60,817 nucleotides of DNA. Source: Clostridiales bacterium UBA1775. GTDB lineage: Bacteria > Bacillota > Clostridia > Monoglobales > Firm-18. The notes beneath the pieces were generated by a model that had not been told where the DNA came from, made no database searches, and saw only the letters and a list, made by a program, of their open reading frames with translations. The position numbers were made by a program, and so were the translations under genes. The DNA lies in contig DCGP01000009.1 in assembly GCA_002314595.1 (NCBI GenBank), positions 1 to 60,817 on the forward strand. Direction: 5' to 3'. Positions 1-8,256 of the stretch are shown one piece after another; positions within the stretch are counted from its first letter, which is position 1; each line of letters opens with the position of its first letter.

Positions 1-25
1 ATCTGACACTGCTGATTTTGTATAA

Positions 26-56
26 AAAAGACGGACTTATTATAAGCCCGTCTTTT
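26..56 (-). terminator. Rho-independent terminator of the HAD hydrolase gene
   Basis: On the minus strand a hairpin with arms AAAAGACGGGCTTATA and TAAGTCCGTCTTTT (one G.T pair) is followed by more T residues. The stop codon of the HAD gene lies in the loop, so the gene ends inside its own terminator. Confidence 0.85.
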
Positions 57-735
57 GAATTTTATTTAATAAGTCAGGAATTTCTTTAACCGAATCAACC
101 TGTAATTCACATTTTTCAATCTCAGGGAAGTCCCATAAATCCACAGTTTTTACCCAAACAGGTATGTATCCTGCCTGCCTTGAACCCATTACATCGTTTT
201 TAGGGTGGTCGCCTACATATAGCATTTCGCAAGGCTTAAACCCTAACTTTTCTGCCATTACTTCAAAGGGCTTTGCCTCCGGCTTACTTATACCAACATC
301 TCCACACACAATAATTTCGTCAAACATATGGGTAATGCCCATATTTTCAAGCTTGCTATATTGCAAGTAGTGGCGTCCGTTGGTAATTAGTGCAACCTTA
401 TAGCCCATTTCTCTAATTTTTAAAAGAACAGTTTTTGTAAAATCATAAGGAACTGCAACCTGTGAAAAACCACTGTAAACAATATCCCTGTATTCCTCTT
501 TGGTTAATAAAAGCTTAAAATAGCCTTTGTCGTAAAGGTATTTTGCAACTGCACCAAAGCCGTAGTGATTACAAGCTTTGTCTGCCTCAATAATATATTC
601 TGCCAACTGCTCATTGGTTATTTTACCGTTAATTGCAAACTCAAACTTGTCCTTGATTAAGGGCACAGCCTCTTTAATTGTTGCATATCTGTCAAATAAA
701 GTATGGTCTAAATCAAAAACAACTGCTTTAATCAT
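40..735 (-). CDS. HAD-superfamily hydrolase (YjjG/phosphoglycolate phosphatase-like)
   Basis: Predicted cytosolic phosphatase of 231 residues. All four HAD motifs are visible: motif I VFDLDHTLFD near residues 6-15 with the nucleophile and acid/base aspartates, motif II ITNG, a motif III lysine in GISKPEAKPF, and motif IV VGDHPKND. The cap between motifs I and II is helical, as in the YjjG/subclass I group. The ATG at 735 was chosen because GGAG lies nine bases upstream; a longer reading from a GTG at 750 is less likely. The start overlaps the stop of the upstream membrane-protein gene by 8 bp, suggesting translational coupling. The substrate cannot be read from sequence; nucleotide or sugar phosphates are usual for the family. 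Confidence 0.85.
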   Translation of the reverse strand: MIKAVVFDLDHTLFDRYATIKEAVPLIKDKFEFAINGKITNEQLAEYIIEADKACNHYGFGAVAKYLYDKGYFKLLLTKEEYRDIVYSGFSQVAVPYDFTKTVLLKIREMGYKVALITNGRHYLQYSKLENMGITHMFDEIIVCGDVGISKPEAKPFEVMAEKLGFKPCEMLYVGDHPKNDVMGSRQAGYIPVWVKTVDLWDFPEIEKCELQVDSVKEIPDLLNKIQKTGL

Positions 736-1828
736 CTTTGTTTTCTCCACATAGCTTACCGATACATTCGGTTATTTCAAATGCTACGGAAACTACGTCC
801 TTGTTTGTGTTAAATTCAGGAATTTTACATTTAATTCCCTTTTCTGCGCAAACCTGTGATATTACTGAAATTTGCGAATAGAAAAGCCTTTCGATACCAT
901 TTGCCCCATAGGCTCCGTCGCTGATTTTATACCATTGCTCGTAAACAAACCTCTTGGCTTCAAACATATTGTTATCACGTAAAAGCTGTGCTAAATCTAC
1001 ACAATTTGCAACTAATTTTTCAAGTTCCTTTTCATCTGATGCCGTGTCAATTTCATCAATGGATTTAACCGTTCCGTACTCTATGTATCGAATTGCACCC
1101 TTCATTTTAGAATAAACCTCTGTTGCATCCTCAATGTTGCTTAATTCTGCAATCAGCCCTCGCAAGTCAAGGTTGTGGTCTTTGTTAAGGCTTGTAGGAA
1201 TGTTGTTAACAATTTCTGCAAGTCCGTTTTTGTATTCTAAAAATAGTACCAAGGTTTTTTCGCTAACCTCAGTAATGTTATAAATATTAACATTATTCTT
1301 TTTAAGATAAAATTCTATTGACTGCAAAATAGAGCCCTTACGAAGAGAATGGTTGTGCAAATAAAGCATATAGCAAGGGGTTTTAACATCTTCGGAAATA
1401 ATGTCCCACTCTGTTTCGGTTAATCCGATGGATAAAAGCTTGACATACAAGGTTTCCTCAAGCTCTCTTTTTGCATTTTCCATTTCACCGTAAAGCTTTG
1501 TAAATGTTGATTGAATATATTTATAATCGTTTGAATCTCTGTTTTCGGTATTTGTCTTTTTCTCAATTTCCTCGGCTAATTTGTTAATCCTTTGATGTTC
1601 TACAATACCAACTATTATTGAAGTAGCTACACCCGACACCATAAATATAAGCACGATTATTAAAATAACCTTATTTAAGTCGTGCAGGCTTACGTAATCT
1701 CTGTTAGCTATAACAGTTCCCGGAATTATCCTTGAAACAAGCGCTGTAATAAAGCCTACGACAATTGAAACTGCCACAAATATTTTGATTTTGTTAATTA
1801 CCTTTACAAATCCTTTGTAAAAACCCAT
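728..1828 (-). CDS. Membrane protein with two N-terminal helices and a coiled coil, function unknown
   Basis: I do not recognise this 366-residue protein. Two hydrophobic helices lie at about residues 16-38 and 52-75, followed by a charged coiled-coil stretch (about 78-125) and a mostly helical soluble part to the C-terminus. This suggests a small membrane anchor with a large cytoplasmic region. It lies between rnpB and the HAD gene and overlaps the HAD start by 8 bp, so the two are probably cotranslated. The ribosome binding site before the ATG at 1828 is weak. No catalytic motif is visible. Confidence 0.7.
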   Translation of the reverse strand: MGFYKGFVKVINKIKIFVAVSIVVGFITALVSRIIPGTVIANRDYVSLHDLNKVILIIVLIFMVSGVATSIIVGIVEHQRINKLAEEIEKKTNTENRDSNDYKYIQSTFTKLYGEMENAKRELEETLYVKLLSIGLTETEWDIISEDVKTPCYMLYLHNHSLRKGSILQSIEFYLKKNNVNIYNITEVSEKTLVLFLEYKNGLAEIVNNIPTSLNKDHNLDLRGLIAELSNIEDATEVYSKMKGAIRYIEYGTVKSIDEIDTASDEKELEKLVANCVDLAQLLRDNNMFEAKRFVYEQWYKISDGAYGANGIERLFYSQISVISQVCAEKGIKCKIPEFNTNKDVVSVAFEITECIGKLCGENKDD

Positions 1829-1861
1829 TTTTGTATCTGCTCTTTTCTGTATAAATAATAA

Positions 1862-2199
1862 AAATATGAGTAGGTCTGTAAGCCGAGTTCTGTATTAGAC
1901 AGCCATCTTTCTAGGCAATATATTGCTATACTGCTCAAGCCATCCGTTGGGAATATATGACGGGCAGTCATTCCCGGTCGATGTTGCTCCGAGTGGGGTT
2001 TACACGGCCAATTAGTCTCCTAATTGCCGGTGAGCTTTTACCTCACCTTTCCACCTGTACCATAAATGGTAGTTTATTTCTGTTGCACTATCCTTAAAGT
2101 CGCCTTTACCGGCAGTTAACCGGCACCCTTGCCCTGTGGAGCTCGGACTTTCCTCGTTGGGCTTATTGCCCACCGCGACTGTCCGGCCTACTCATATTT
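1862..2199 (-). ncRNA. rnpB: RNase P RNA (catalytic subunit)
   Basis: The minus strand carries the conserved RNase P core: GAGGAAAGTCCGAGCTCC near the 5' end, GGCAAGGGTGCCGG, and a 3' part ending in ACAGAACTCGGCTTACAGA. The two ends form a perfect 13-bp P1 helix (AAATATGAGTAGG with CCTACTCATATTT), which sets the boundaries. The RNA is the ribozyme that matures tRNA 5' ends. Its first bases coincide with the last codons and the TAG stop of the upstream nif3-like gene. A short T run follows P1 and may serve as the 3' end. Confidence 0.95.
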
Positions 2200-2940
2200 A
2201 ATATAACTGCTTCTGCGAAGCGATGTTATAACCTCTGCCCCGCTTAAATTTTCTTTTATATAGTCTGCAACCTTATATATAACAGGGTTTTCTGTTTCAA
2301 AATGCCCTGCATCAATAACATTTAAGCCTATTTTATCTGCAATTTGTGCCTGATGGTACTTAACATCGGCAGTAACCAACGTATCAAAGCCAAGCTCCTT
2401 TATCATAGGAATAAAGTCCCCACCACTGCCACCTACAACACAAACCTTATTAACTTTATTTTCTAAATCCCCTACATAACGCAGGTAATCAATGTTAAGA
2501 GCCTTTTTTACATCTGCAATAAAGCCTTTTAACGTATTATTTGCCTTGCCACCTTTGGTCGTAAATCCTTCAAGGTCTACATCTTCAATATCTGTAAGGC
2601 ACAAGCCGTTGGCAAGCACATAGTTTACACCGTTTTCAGCACAGTCAAGGCTGGTGTGTGCAGAATATATGCTAACCTTGTTTTCAATAGCCCTTATGTA
2701 AAGCTCATCTGTAATGCTTTTAATACCTGACATTATAACCGGGTGGTGTGTAACAATCATATTTGCACCACAGTTTATCGCCTCGTCTAATGTCCTTTTG
2801 TCTAAATCCAAGGTAACTAAAATTTTAGTAACCTCTTTTTTTCTGTCCCCAATAAGCAGACCTACATTATCCCATTCCTCTGCCAAGGACGGTGGGGCAA
2901 GCTGTTCAATTATATTTACAACATCATTTACTGTGGTCAT
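2188..2940 (-). CDS. Nif3-like dinuclear metal center protein (GTP cyclohydrolase 1 type 2-like)
   Basis: This 250-residue Nif3/YqfO family protein carries the usual N-terminal EEWDNVGLLIG, the metal-ligand motifs THHPVI and HTSLDCAENG, and the C-terminal GHFETENP. The family forms toroidal hexamers with two metals per site; the cellular role is unsettled. The ATG at 2940 has AGGAG upstream and matches the family N-terminus. A reading extended to 3036 would run deep into trmK and is rejected. It overlaps trmK by 17 bp, the common Firmicute pairing. Its final codons and TAG stop lie inside the P1 helix of rnpB. Confidence 0.9.
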   Translation of the reverse strand: MTTVNDVVNIIEQLAPPSLAEEWDNVGLLIGDRKKEVTKILVTLDLDKRTLDEAINCGANMIVTHHPVIMSGIKSITDELYIRAIENKVSIYSAHTSLDCAENGVNYVLANGLCLTDIEDVDLEGFTTKGGKANNTLKGFIADVKKALNIDYLRYVGDLENKVNKVCVVGGSGGDFIPMIKELGFDTLVTADVKYHQAQIADKIGLNVIDAGHFETENPVIYKVADYIKENLSGAEVITSLRRSSYIKYE

Positions 2941-3628
2941 ACTTTTTAATCTCCTTAACATACCTTTCGTACAAAGGTCGCAAAACCTCACATTCCTTTG
3001 ACGTATCAAGGCTTTGAGAATTGGACATTCCGTCAATTCGTCGTTTTAAAACTGTTGCCTTATGCTTTAAATACTTTGGTAACAAAGTATCATTTTGGTC
3101 AAACAAGCACTTGCCTATGTAATAGTGAAATTCGTCCTCGTAATGCTGACTGCCTGACCTGACAACCATAATATTATAAATTTTCCGTTCCTCCTGTGCC
3201 AAGTGTTCGGAAATAATTTCATAGCCATTTTGGTGTAAATATTTTCTAAGCTCATAGTTGCAGGTCATAGGCTGTAAAACAAGCCTGTCTATGCTATGGG
3301 CGATTTGACTGTTATCCTCTAATATTTTGCAAATCAAAGTGCCTCCCATACCTGCAATAACTGCAGTATCTGCACCCACAGCACCTGCAAGACCGTCTGC
3401 CATAACAACTTTAATTTTATCTTGCAAATTCCTTGCCTTAATATTTTCCCTTGCAATATTAACAGGCCCCTTTACTACATCACTTGCTATTGCGTTATTG
3501 GCAATTCCCTTTTCCACAAGGTACATAGGAATATAGGCGTGGTCTGTGCCGATGTCTGCAAGTAAACGGCAACTTTCCACACAATTTGCCACGCACAAAA
3601 GCCTGTTAGGTAATTTAATACTATTCAT
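2924..3628 (-). CDS. trmK: tRNA (adenine(22)-N(1))-methyltransferase
   Basis: Methylates N1 of adenine 22 in the D-arm region of tRNA using S-adenosylmethionine. The 234-residue protein has the family SAM-binding motif LADIGTDHAYIP near residues 23-34, VMADGLAG, and AGMGGTLIC, followed by the helical C-terminal extension typical of TrmK/YqfN. The start overlaps the rpoD stop by one base (TAATG) and the 3' end overlaps nif3. The order rpoD-trmK-nif3 is widespread in Firmicutes and supports the call. Confidence 0.92.
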   Translation of the reverse strand: MNSIKLPNRLLCVANCVESCRLLADIGTDHAYIPMYLVEKGIANNAIASDVVKGPVNIARENIKARNLQDKIKVVMADGLAGAVGADTAVIAGMGGTLICKILEDNSQIAHSIDRLVLQPMTCNYELRKYLHQNGYEIISEHLAQEERKIYNIMVVRSGSQHYEDEFHYYIGKCLFDQNDTLLPKYLKHKATVLKRRIDGMSNSQSLDTSKECEVLRPLYERYVKEIKKYDHSK

Positions 3629-4728
3629 TAGTCAAGATAATCCTTTAGCTTTTTACTTCTGCTTGGATGACGCAATTTACGAAGTGCCTTTGCTTCAATC
3701 TGTCTTATTCTTTCACGAGTAACTTCAAATTCCTTACCAACCTCTTCAAGAGTTCTCTGTCTGCCGTCATCAAGTCCAAAGCGTAATCTTAACACCTTTT
3801 CTTCCCTTAATGTTAATGTTGATAATACATCTGAAAGCTGTTCTTTTAACAATGCAAATGATGCTGCCTCTGCAGGAGCCGGAGCATCGTCATCAGGAAT
3901 AAAATCTCCTAAATGGCTATCTTCTTCCTCGCCAATAGGTGTTTCCAAAGAAACAGGCTCTTGGGCAATTTTTTGAATTTCACGAACCTTATCAAGTGGC
4001 AGGTTCATTTCCTTTGCAATTTCTTCCGGATACGGGTCTCTGCCTAATTCTTGCAACAGCTGTCTTGAAACACGAATTAGCTTGTTAATGGTTTCTACCA
4101 TATGAACCGGAATACGAATTGTTCTTGCTTGGTCGGCAATAGCTCTTGTAATGGCTTGTCTAATCCACCAGGTTGCATAGGTACTGAACTTATAGCCTTT
4201 TTTGTAGTCAAACTTTTCTACTGCCTTAATAAGCCCCAAGTTACCCTCTTGAATAAGGTCAAGGAACAACATTCCCCTGCCCACATAACGCTTTGCAATA
4301 CTTACAACAAGTCGCAAGTTTGCCTCGGATAGTTGCTTTTTAGCATCTTCGTCCCCGTCTGCCATCAATTTAGCAAGCTCAAATTCCTCTTCTGCTGAAA
4401 GTAACGGAACTTTACCGATTTCCTTTAAATACATTCTAACAGGGTCATCAATGGCAATGCTATCAGGGATTGTAAGGTCAATTTCTGTTTCCTCGTCCTT
4501 AATCGCCTCTAATTCCTCGTCAATATCCCCCATAAGCTCGATGCCCATACTTTCGATATTTTCATAAAGAGTGTCAAGCTGTGTTGCGTCAATTTCTAAT
4601 TCTTCGACAACATCTGTTACCTCCTTATAAGTAAGCATACCCTTTTTCTTGCCCTTTTCAAGTAATTCCTTTATGGCATTTTTCTTTGATTCTGTTGATG
4701 TTTTTGGTTGGTTATTAGTTGTCGCCAT
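3628..4728 (-). CDS. rpoD: Primary RNA polymerase sigma factor (SigA/RpoD)
   Basis: Housekeeping sigma factor. The 366-residue product has a short region 1.1, region 1.2 (DPVRMYLKEIG), region 2 with the -10-recognition helix (YATWWIRQAITRAI), region 3, and region 4.2 with the -35 helix (VTRERIRQIEAKALRKLRHP). The ATG at 4728 is preferred, giving MATTNN; a GTG at 4764 would add twelve residues and lie deeper in dnaG. The start overlaps the dnaG stop by 14 bp, the classic dnaG-rpoD macromolecular synthesis operon. Confidence 0.97.
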   Translation of the reverse strand: MATTNNQPKTSTESKKNAIKELLEKGKKKGMLTYKEVTDVVEELEIDATQLDTLYENIESMGIELMGDIDEELEAIKDEETEIDLTIPDSIAIDDPVRMYLKEIGKVPLLSAEEEFELAKLMADGDEDAKKQLSEANLRLVVSIAKRYVGRGMLFLDLIQEGNLGLIKAVEKFDYKKGYKFSTYATWWIRQAITRAIADQARTIRIPVHMVETINKLIRVSRQLLQELGRDPYPEEIAKEMNLPLDKVREIQKIAQEPVSLETPIGEEEDSHLGDFIPDDDAPAPAEAASFALLKEQLSDVLSTLTLREEKVLRLRFGLDDGRQRTLEEVGKEFEVTRERIRQIEAKALRKLRHPSRSKKLKDYLD

Positions 4729-6487
4729 CTTCAACACCCTTTCTTTCGTAACTAATTTCTTCACTGATTTTTCCTAATTTGTCTGTTGATGTAAGTTCGT
4801 CATTTGCCAAGGCAGCCTTTATCCTTTCTGCCTTTTTGTAATTTAAGATAATTTCTGCCGATTGCTTTGCCGCAAGCACCGGGTCGTCAATGTTTTTGTC
4901 ATCGTGTAGGATTTCTGCCGCCAGCGCAGTGTCCGACATCTTTGACACAATCAATCCTGCGTCAGGCTCTCCACCACTTTCCCTAATGGACTTTACAACC
5001 ACAAACAATTCCCTCATTTGGTCGTCAAAATCCTCTTCATTTAGGGTGGACAAGATATAATTTGACACACTTTTATGATTACTAAAAATGTTAATAATCA
5101 GCTTTTGTGCATGGTCATATCTTCGTTTTTGCATATCAGCAGGCTTGGTGGTTTGAACCTGAGCCTTTCTAAATGCCTTAAACTCCTCGTCCTTTTCATT
5201 TATCTTTTTAAGCCTTGTAATTTCCGAAAAGATACTCTGTTCGGAAACTCCTGTTTCAGCCGAAACCTTTTTAACATAAAGCTCACACTCCACAGGACTT
5301 TTTATATTAACAAATTCCTTGGCGGCAGAGTTTACATAGTCTGCCTTTTGTTGAATATTGGTAATATCATAGTTTTTGCGTAATTTTCTTAATTTATACT
5401 CAATTTGTTCTTGGGACTCTTCAATAAGCTTAATATACGCCCCAACTCCGTTTGCCTTTATGTATTCGTCAGGGTCCTTGCTGCCTACCATAGTTAAGAC
5501 CTTAACCTTTAATCCCTCTGCGTCTAAAAGCTCAATTGCCCTTTGGGTAGCCTTTTGCCCTGCCTCATCGCTATCGTAGGAAATAACAACCTGTGGCTTA
5601 CACCTTTTAATTATCCTTGCCTGTTCGGGAGTAAGCGCCGTACCCAAGGTTGCAACAACAGTATTTACACCATGTTGATGCAACTGGATTACGTCCATAT
5701 ATCCCTCAACCAGCACAAGATAGTCCTCTGTTGAGTTTTTTGCAATATTTAACCCAAACAAATTATAGCTTTTGTTAAATGCCACCGTTTCAGGTGAATT
5801 TAAATATTTAGGCTTGGAGTCATCTAAAACTCTGCCACCAAAGCCTATTATATTTTTCCTAACATCAATAATGGGAAACATAAGCCTGTTTCTGAACCTA
5901 TCGTATATATCGCCGTTTTCGGACCTGCCAACAACTCCACTTGCCACAATTTCATCATCGGTAAAGCCTTGCTCACGAAGATATTTTAAAAGCACGTTCC
6001 CATCAGGGGCATAGCCTAAACCAAACCTGTTAACTGTTTGCTTTGACAATGCTCGCTTGCTAACATATTCCATAGCATTCGCCCCACAAGGCTCTGCTAA
6101 TTTATCATAAAAAAATCTGCCTGATACAGAATTGATTTTGTAAATGGTCTGCCTTAATTTAGTGTTGGCATCATTTGAATTGGAATTTTCCTCCGGCAGT
6201 TCCATACCACAACGGTCTGCAAGTAACTTAACTGCCTCTACAAAGTCCAAATTATCCATTTGCATTACATAATTTATTAGTGTACCACCCTTGCCACAAC
6301 CAAAGCAGTAAAACAGTTGTTTGTCTGCCGAAACCGAAAAGGACGGTGTCTTTTCCTTGTGAAAAGGGCATAAGCCTTTATATGTACTCCCCGCTTTTTT
6401 AAGGTGTACACTGTGGGAAATGTATTCAACTATGTCATTTCTGTCCATTAGTTCTTGCAGAAAATCTTCCGAAAAATACAATGCCAT
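4715..6487 (-). CDS. dnaG: DNA primase
   Basis: Makes RNA primers for replication. The 590-residue protein is full length: CHC2 zinc finger in the first 70 residues (CPFHKEKTP...FYCFGCGKGG), the RNA polymerase basic domain (GFGGRVLDDSKPKYLNSPET), a TOPRIM domain near residues 255-340 (LVEGYMDVI and a later SYDSDEAG), and a C-terminal helicase-interaction domain with weaker conservation. ATG at 6487 follows an AAAGGG element. It is transcribed with rpoD, and a sigma-H-like promoter lies upstream. Confidence 0.97.
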   Translation of the reverse strand: MALYFSEDFLQELMDRNDIVEYISHSVHLKKAGSTYKGLCPFHKEKTPSFSVSADKQLFYCFGCGKGGTLINYVMQMDNLDFVEAVKLLADRCGMELPEENSNSNDANTKLRQTIYKINSVSGRFFYDKLAEPCGANAMEYVSKRALSKQTVNRFGLGYAPDGNVLLKYLREQGFTDDEIVASGVVGRSENGDIYDRFRNRLMFPIIDVRKNIIGFGGRVLDDSKPKYLNSPETVAFNKSYNLFGLNIAKNSTEDYLVLVEGYMDVIQLHQHGVNTVVATLGTALTPEQARIIKRCKPQVVISYDSDEAGQKATQRAIELLDAEGLKVKVLTMVGSKDPDEYIKANGVGAYIKLIEESQEQIEYKLRKLRKNYDITNIQQKADYVNSAAKEFVNIKSPVECELYVKKVSAETGVSEQSIFSEITRLKKINEKDEEFKAFRKAQVQTTKPADMQKRRYDHAQKLIINIFSNHKSVSNYILSTLNEEDFDDQMRELFVVVKSIRESGGEPDAGLIVSKMSDTALAAEILHDDKNIDDPVLAAKQSAEIILNYKKAERIKAALANDELTSTDKLGKISEEISYERKGVEDGDN

Positions 6488-6538
6488 ACTACTTTTAAAC
6501 CCTTTCGTAAATTTTAATTATTTTTTCGCACAATATAT

Positions 6539-6567
6539 TTATTCGACAAAAATTCAAAAAATCCTTT
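6539..6567 (-). promoter_or_regulatory. Sigma-H-like promoter with overlapping 0A-box-like sequence before dnaG-rpoD
   Basis: On the minus strand AAAGGATTT and GTCGAATAA are separated by exactly 11 bases. This fits the Bacillus sigma-H pattern RNAGGAWWW-N11/12-RNNGAATWW. TTGTCGAA, identical to the Spo0A box core, overlaps the -10 part. In B. subtilis the sigA operon is known to have a sigma-H promoter, so the position makes sense. No experimental support here. Confidence 0.5.
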
Positions 6568-6590
6568 ATTTTTTTAAAATTTATTTTAAA

Positions 6591-7583
6591 TTAAATAATA
6601 GTAAATGATTTTGGCACAAAAAGTTCTGTATATCTTCTTACACAATATGTGTCTGTCATACCTGCAATGTAGTCGCAAACCTGCCTGTGAATATCTTCTC
6701 CGTTATCCTGCCAAGGAAATGCTTCCGGATTTCGCAAAAAATAGTAATAAAGCTCGGAAATAATATTGTGAGCCCTCTGTTCCTCTGCACGAACAAATTC
6801 ATTCATATATACTCTTTCAAACATAAACTTGCGCAGGTTCATAAGCATTTCATAGCCTTGGTCGTCCATATGGATTTTGGTATAGTCCTTACTGTTTTCA
6901 ACAACAGAATGTATCATTTTACTGATTCTGCCCGATGTATCTGTTCCATAGTATTCCCTAAATTCAACAGGAATATCTTCTTCGCTGATTACTCCTGCAC
7001 GGACAGAATCGTCAATATCGTGATTTATATATGCTATTTTGTCTGCCACCCTAATGATTTGTCCTTCCAAGGTTTTAGACTTCTTTTCACCGGTATGGCA
7101 AAGTATACCCTCCCTAACCTCTGCCGTCAGGTTCATACCATTTCCGTTATTTTCAATGTAATCCACAACACGAAGGCTCTGTTCATTGTGCTTAAAGCCG
7201 TAAGGGCATATTTTATCTAAGCCTCTTTCACCTGAATGGCCAAAGGGAGTATGCCCAAGGTCATGCCCTAACGCTATTGCCTCTGTTAAGTCCTCATTTA
7301 GCCTTAAACACCTTGCAATAGTCCTTGCAATTTGAGCAACCTCCAAGGTATGAGTAAGTCTTGTTCTGTAATGGTCCCCTTCGGGAGTTAGGAAAACCTG
7401 AGTTTTGTGCTTTAATCTTCTAAATGCCTTACAGTGAATTATTTTATCCCTATCCCTTTGGAACTCTGTACGAAGGTCGCACTTTTTGACCTTAACCTTT
7501 CTACCCTTGGTATTTTTAGCAAGGGCTGCATATTCGCACAAATATTCTTCTTCCTGTTTTTCCAACATTCGCCTTATCATCAT
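6591..7583 (-). CDS. dgt: dGTP triphosphohydrolase-like HD-domain protein
   Basis: Hydrolyses dNTPs to the nucleoside and triphosphate. The HD metal site is visible: H in THTLEVAQIAR, HD in ALGHDLGHTPFGH, and a downstream D in NHDIDD. The N-terminal ELRTEFQRDRDKIIH-like stretch (here DLRTEFQRDRDK) and FRRLKHKTQVF are typical of the short Dgt-like group. The ATG at 7583 sits nine bases after GGAGG; an ATG two codons earlier is only three bases from it. The gene precedes dnaG-rpoD as in many Clostridia. Confidence 0.9.
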   Translation of the reverse strand: MMIRRMLEKQEEEYLCEYAALAKNTKGRKVKVKKCDLRTEFQRDRDKIIHCKAFRRLKHKTQVFLTPEGDHYRTRLTHTLEVAQIARTIARCLRLNEDLTEAIALGHDLGHTPFGHSGERGLDKICPYGFKHNEQSLRVVDYIENNGNGMNLTAEVREGILCHTGEKKSKTLEGQIIRVADKIAYINHDIDDSVRAGVISEEDIPVEFREYYGTDTSGRISKMIHSVVENSKDYTKIHMDDQGYEMLMNLRKFMFERVYMNEFVRAEEQRAHNIISELYYYFLRNPEAFPWQDNGEDIHRQVCDYIAGMTDTYCVRRYTELFVPKSFTII

Positions 7584-7609
7584 AAGCATACGCCTCCAAA
7601 AAGGTCAGT

Positions 7610-8191
7610 TTATCTATCTTTTATTTCTGTTAAAAGTCTGTTTGCCATAGAATGACATCTTGTAATTGCAAATTGGTCGTCAATTGACGGACTTTGGGCA
7701 GATACTCCTAAATGACCACAGTCAAATTCAGAGTCCCCACTATTTACAACTGTCATACCTTGAATAAGTGCCATTGTTTGCATTGCCCTAATTGTTTCTT
7801 CCTGTCCACCAAACCTTGACGCCCCACAGGAAATAAAGCCAACAGGCTTGCCTATAAAGGTCTTTTTGCCTCTGTATAGCCTCATTTTGTCCCAAAATGC
7901 CTTTAACTGCGATGTTACATTGCCAAAATAAACAGGGCTTGCAATAATAATTGCATCTGCCTTGGCAAGCTTTTCAAATGCTGTTTCAAGGGCTGTGCCT
8001 GCGTAACATTTTCCCTCACATTTAGGCTTGCAATCTGCACAATATGGCCATTTTGCAGTCATTATCACAGAGTGAGCATTTATAGTTTCGGTAACTGCAC
8101 CATTTGCCTTACAATCCTCTAAAATTGTGTCTATTAAAAATTGACAGTTTCCACTTTTGTTAGGACTTCCGTTTAATGCTACAATATACAT
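7610..8191 (-). CDS. Flavodoxin-like NAD(P)H-dependent FMN reductase family protein
   Basis: Predicted cytosolic flavoprotein of 193 residues. The N-terminal LNGSPNKSGN is the FMN-phosphate loop of the NADPH-dependent FMN reductase family, and SPVYFGNVTSQLKAFWDK and the later ISCGASRFGGQEE are flavin-site segments. A cysteine cluster near residues 54-65 (CADCKPKCEGKC) resembles the iron-sulfur or metal motif in iron-sulfur flavoproteins, so electron transfer is an alternative to quinone or nitro reduction. GGAGG lies eight bases before the ATG. It sits between the MATE gene and dgt, 65 bp after the former. Confidence 0.8.
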   Translation of the reverse strand: MYIVALNGSPNKSGNCQFLIDTILEDCKANGAVTETINAHSVIMTAKWPYCADCKPKCEGKCYAGTALETAFEKLAKADAIIIASPVYFGNVTSQLKAFWDKMRLYRGKKTFIGKPVGFISCGASRFGGQEETIRAMQTMALIQGMTVVNSGDSEFDCGHLGVSAQSPSIDDQFAITRCHSMANRLLTEIKDR

Positions 8192-8256
8192 TTTTAAGCC
8201 TCCAAAATTTTATTCCATAATATTATATACTGCAAAAATCTTAAAATTCCTTGTTT

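Noticed and set aside
2941..3036. Longer nif3 reading starting at 3036
   Set aside because: It would overlap trmK by more than 110 bp, and the internal ATG has AGGAG and matches the family N-terminus.
7434..7655. Plus-strand frames opposite dgt, polC, gyrA and others
   Set aside because: They are shadows of conserved genes on the other strand or frame and have no ribosome binding sites or family motifs.
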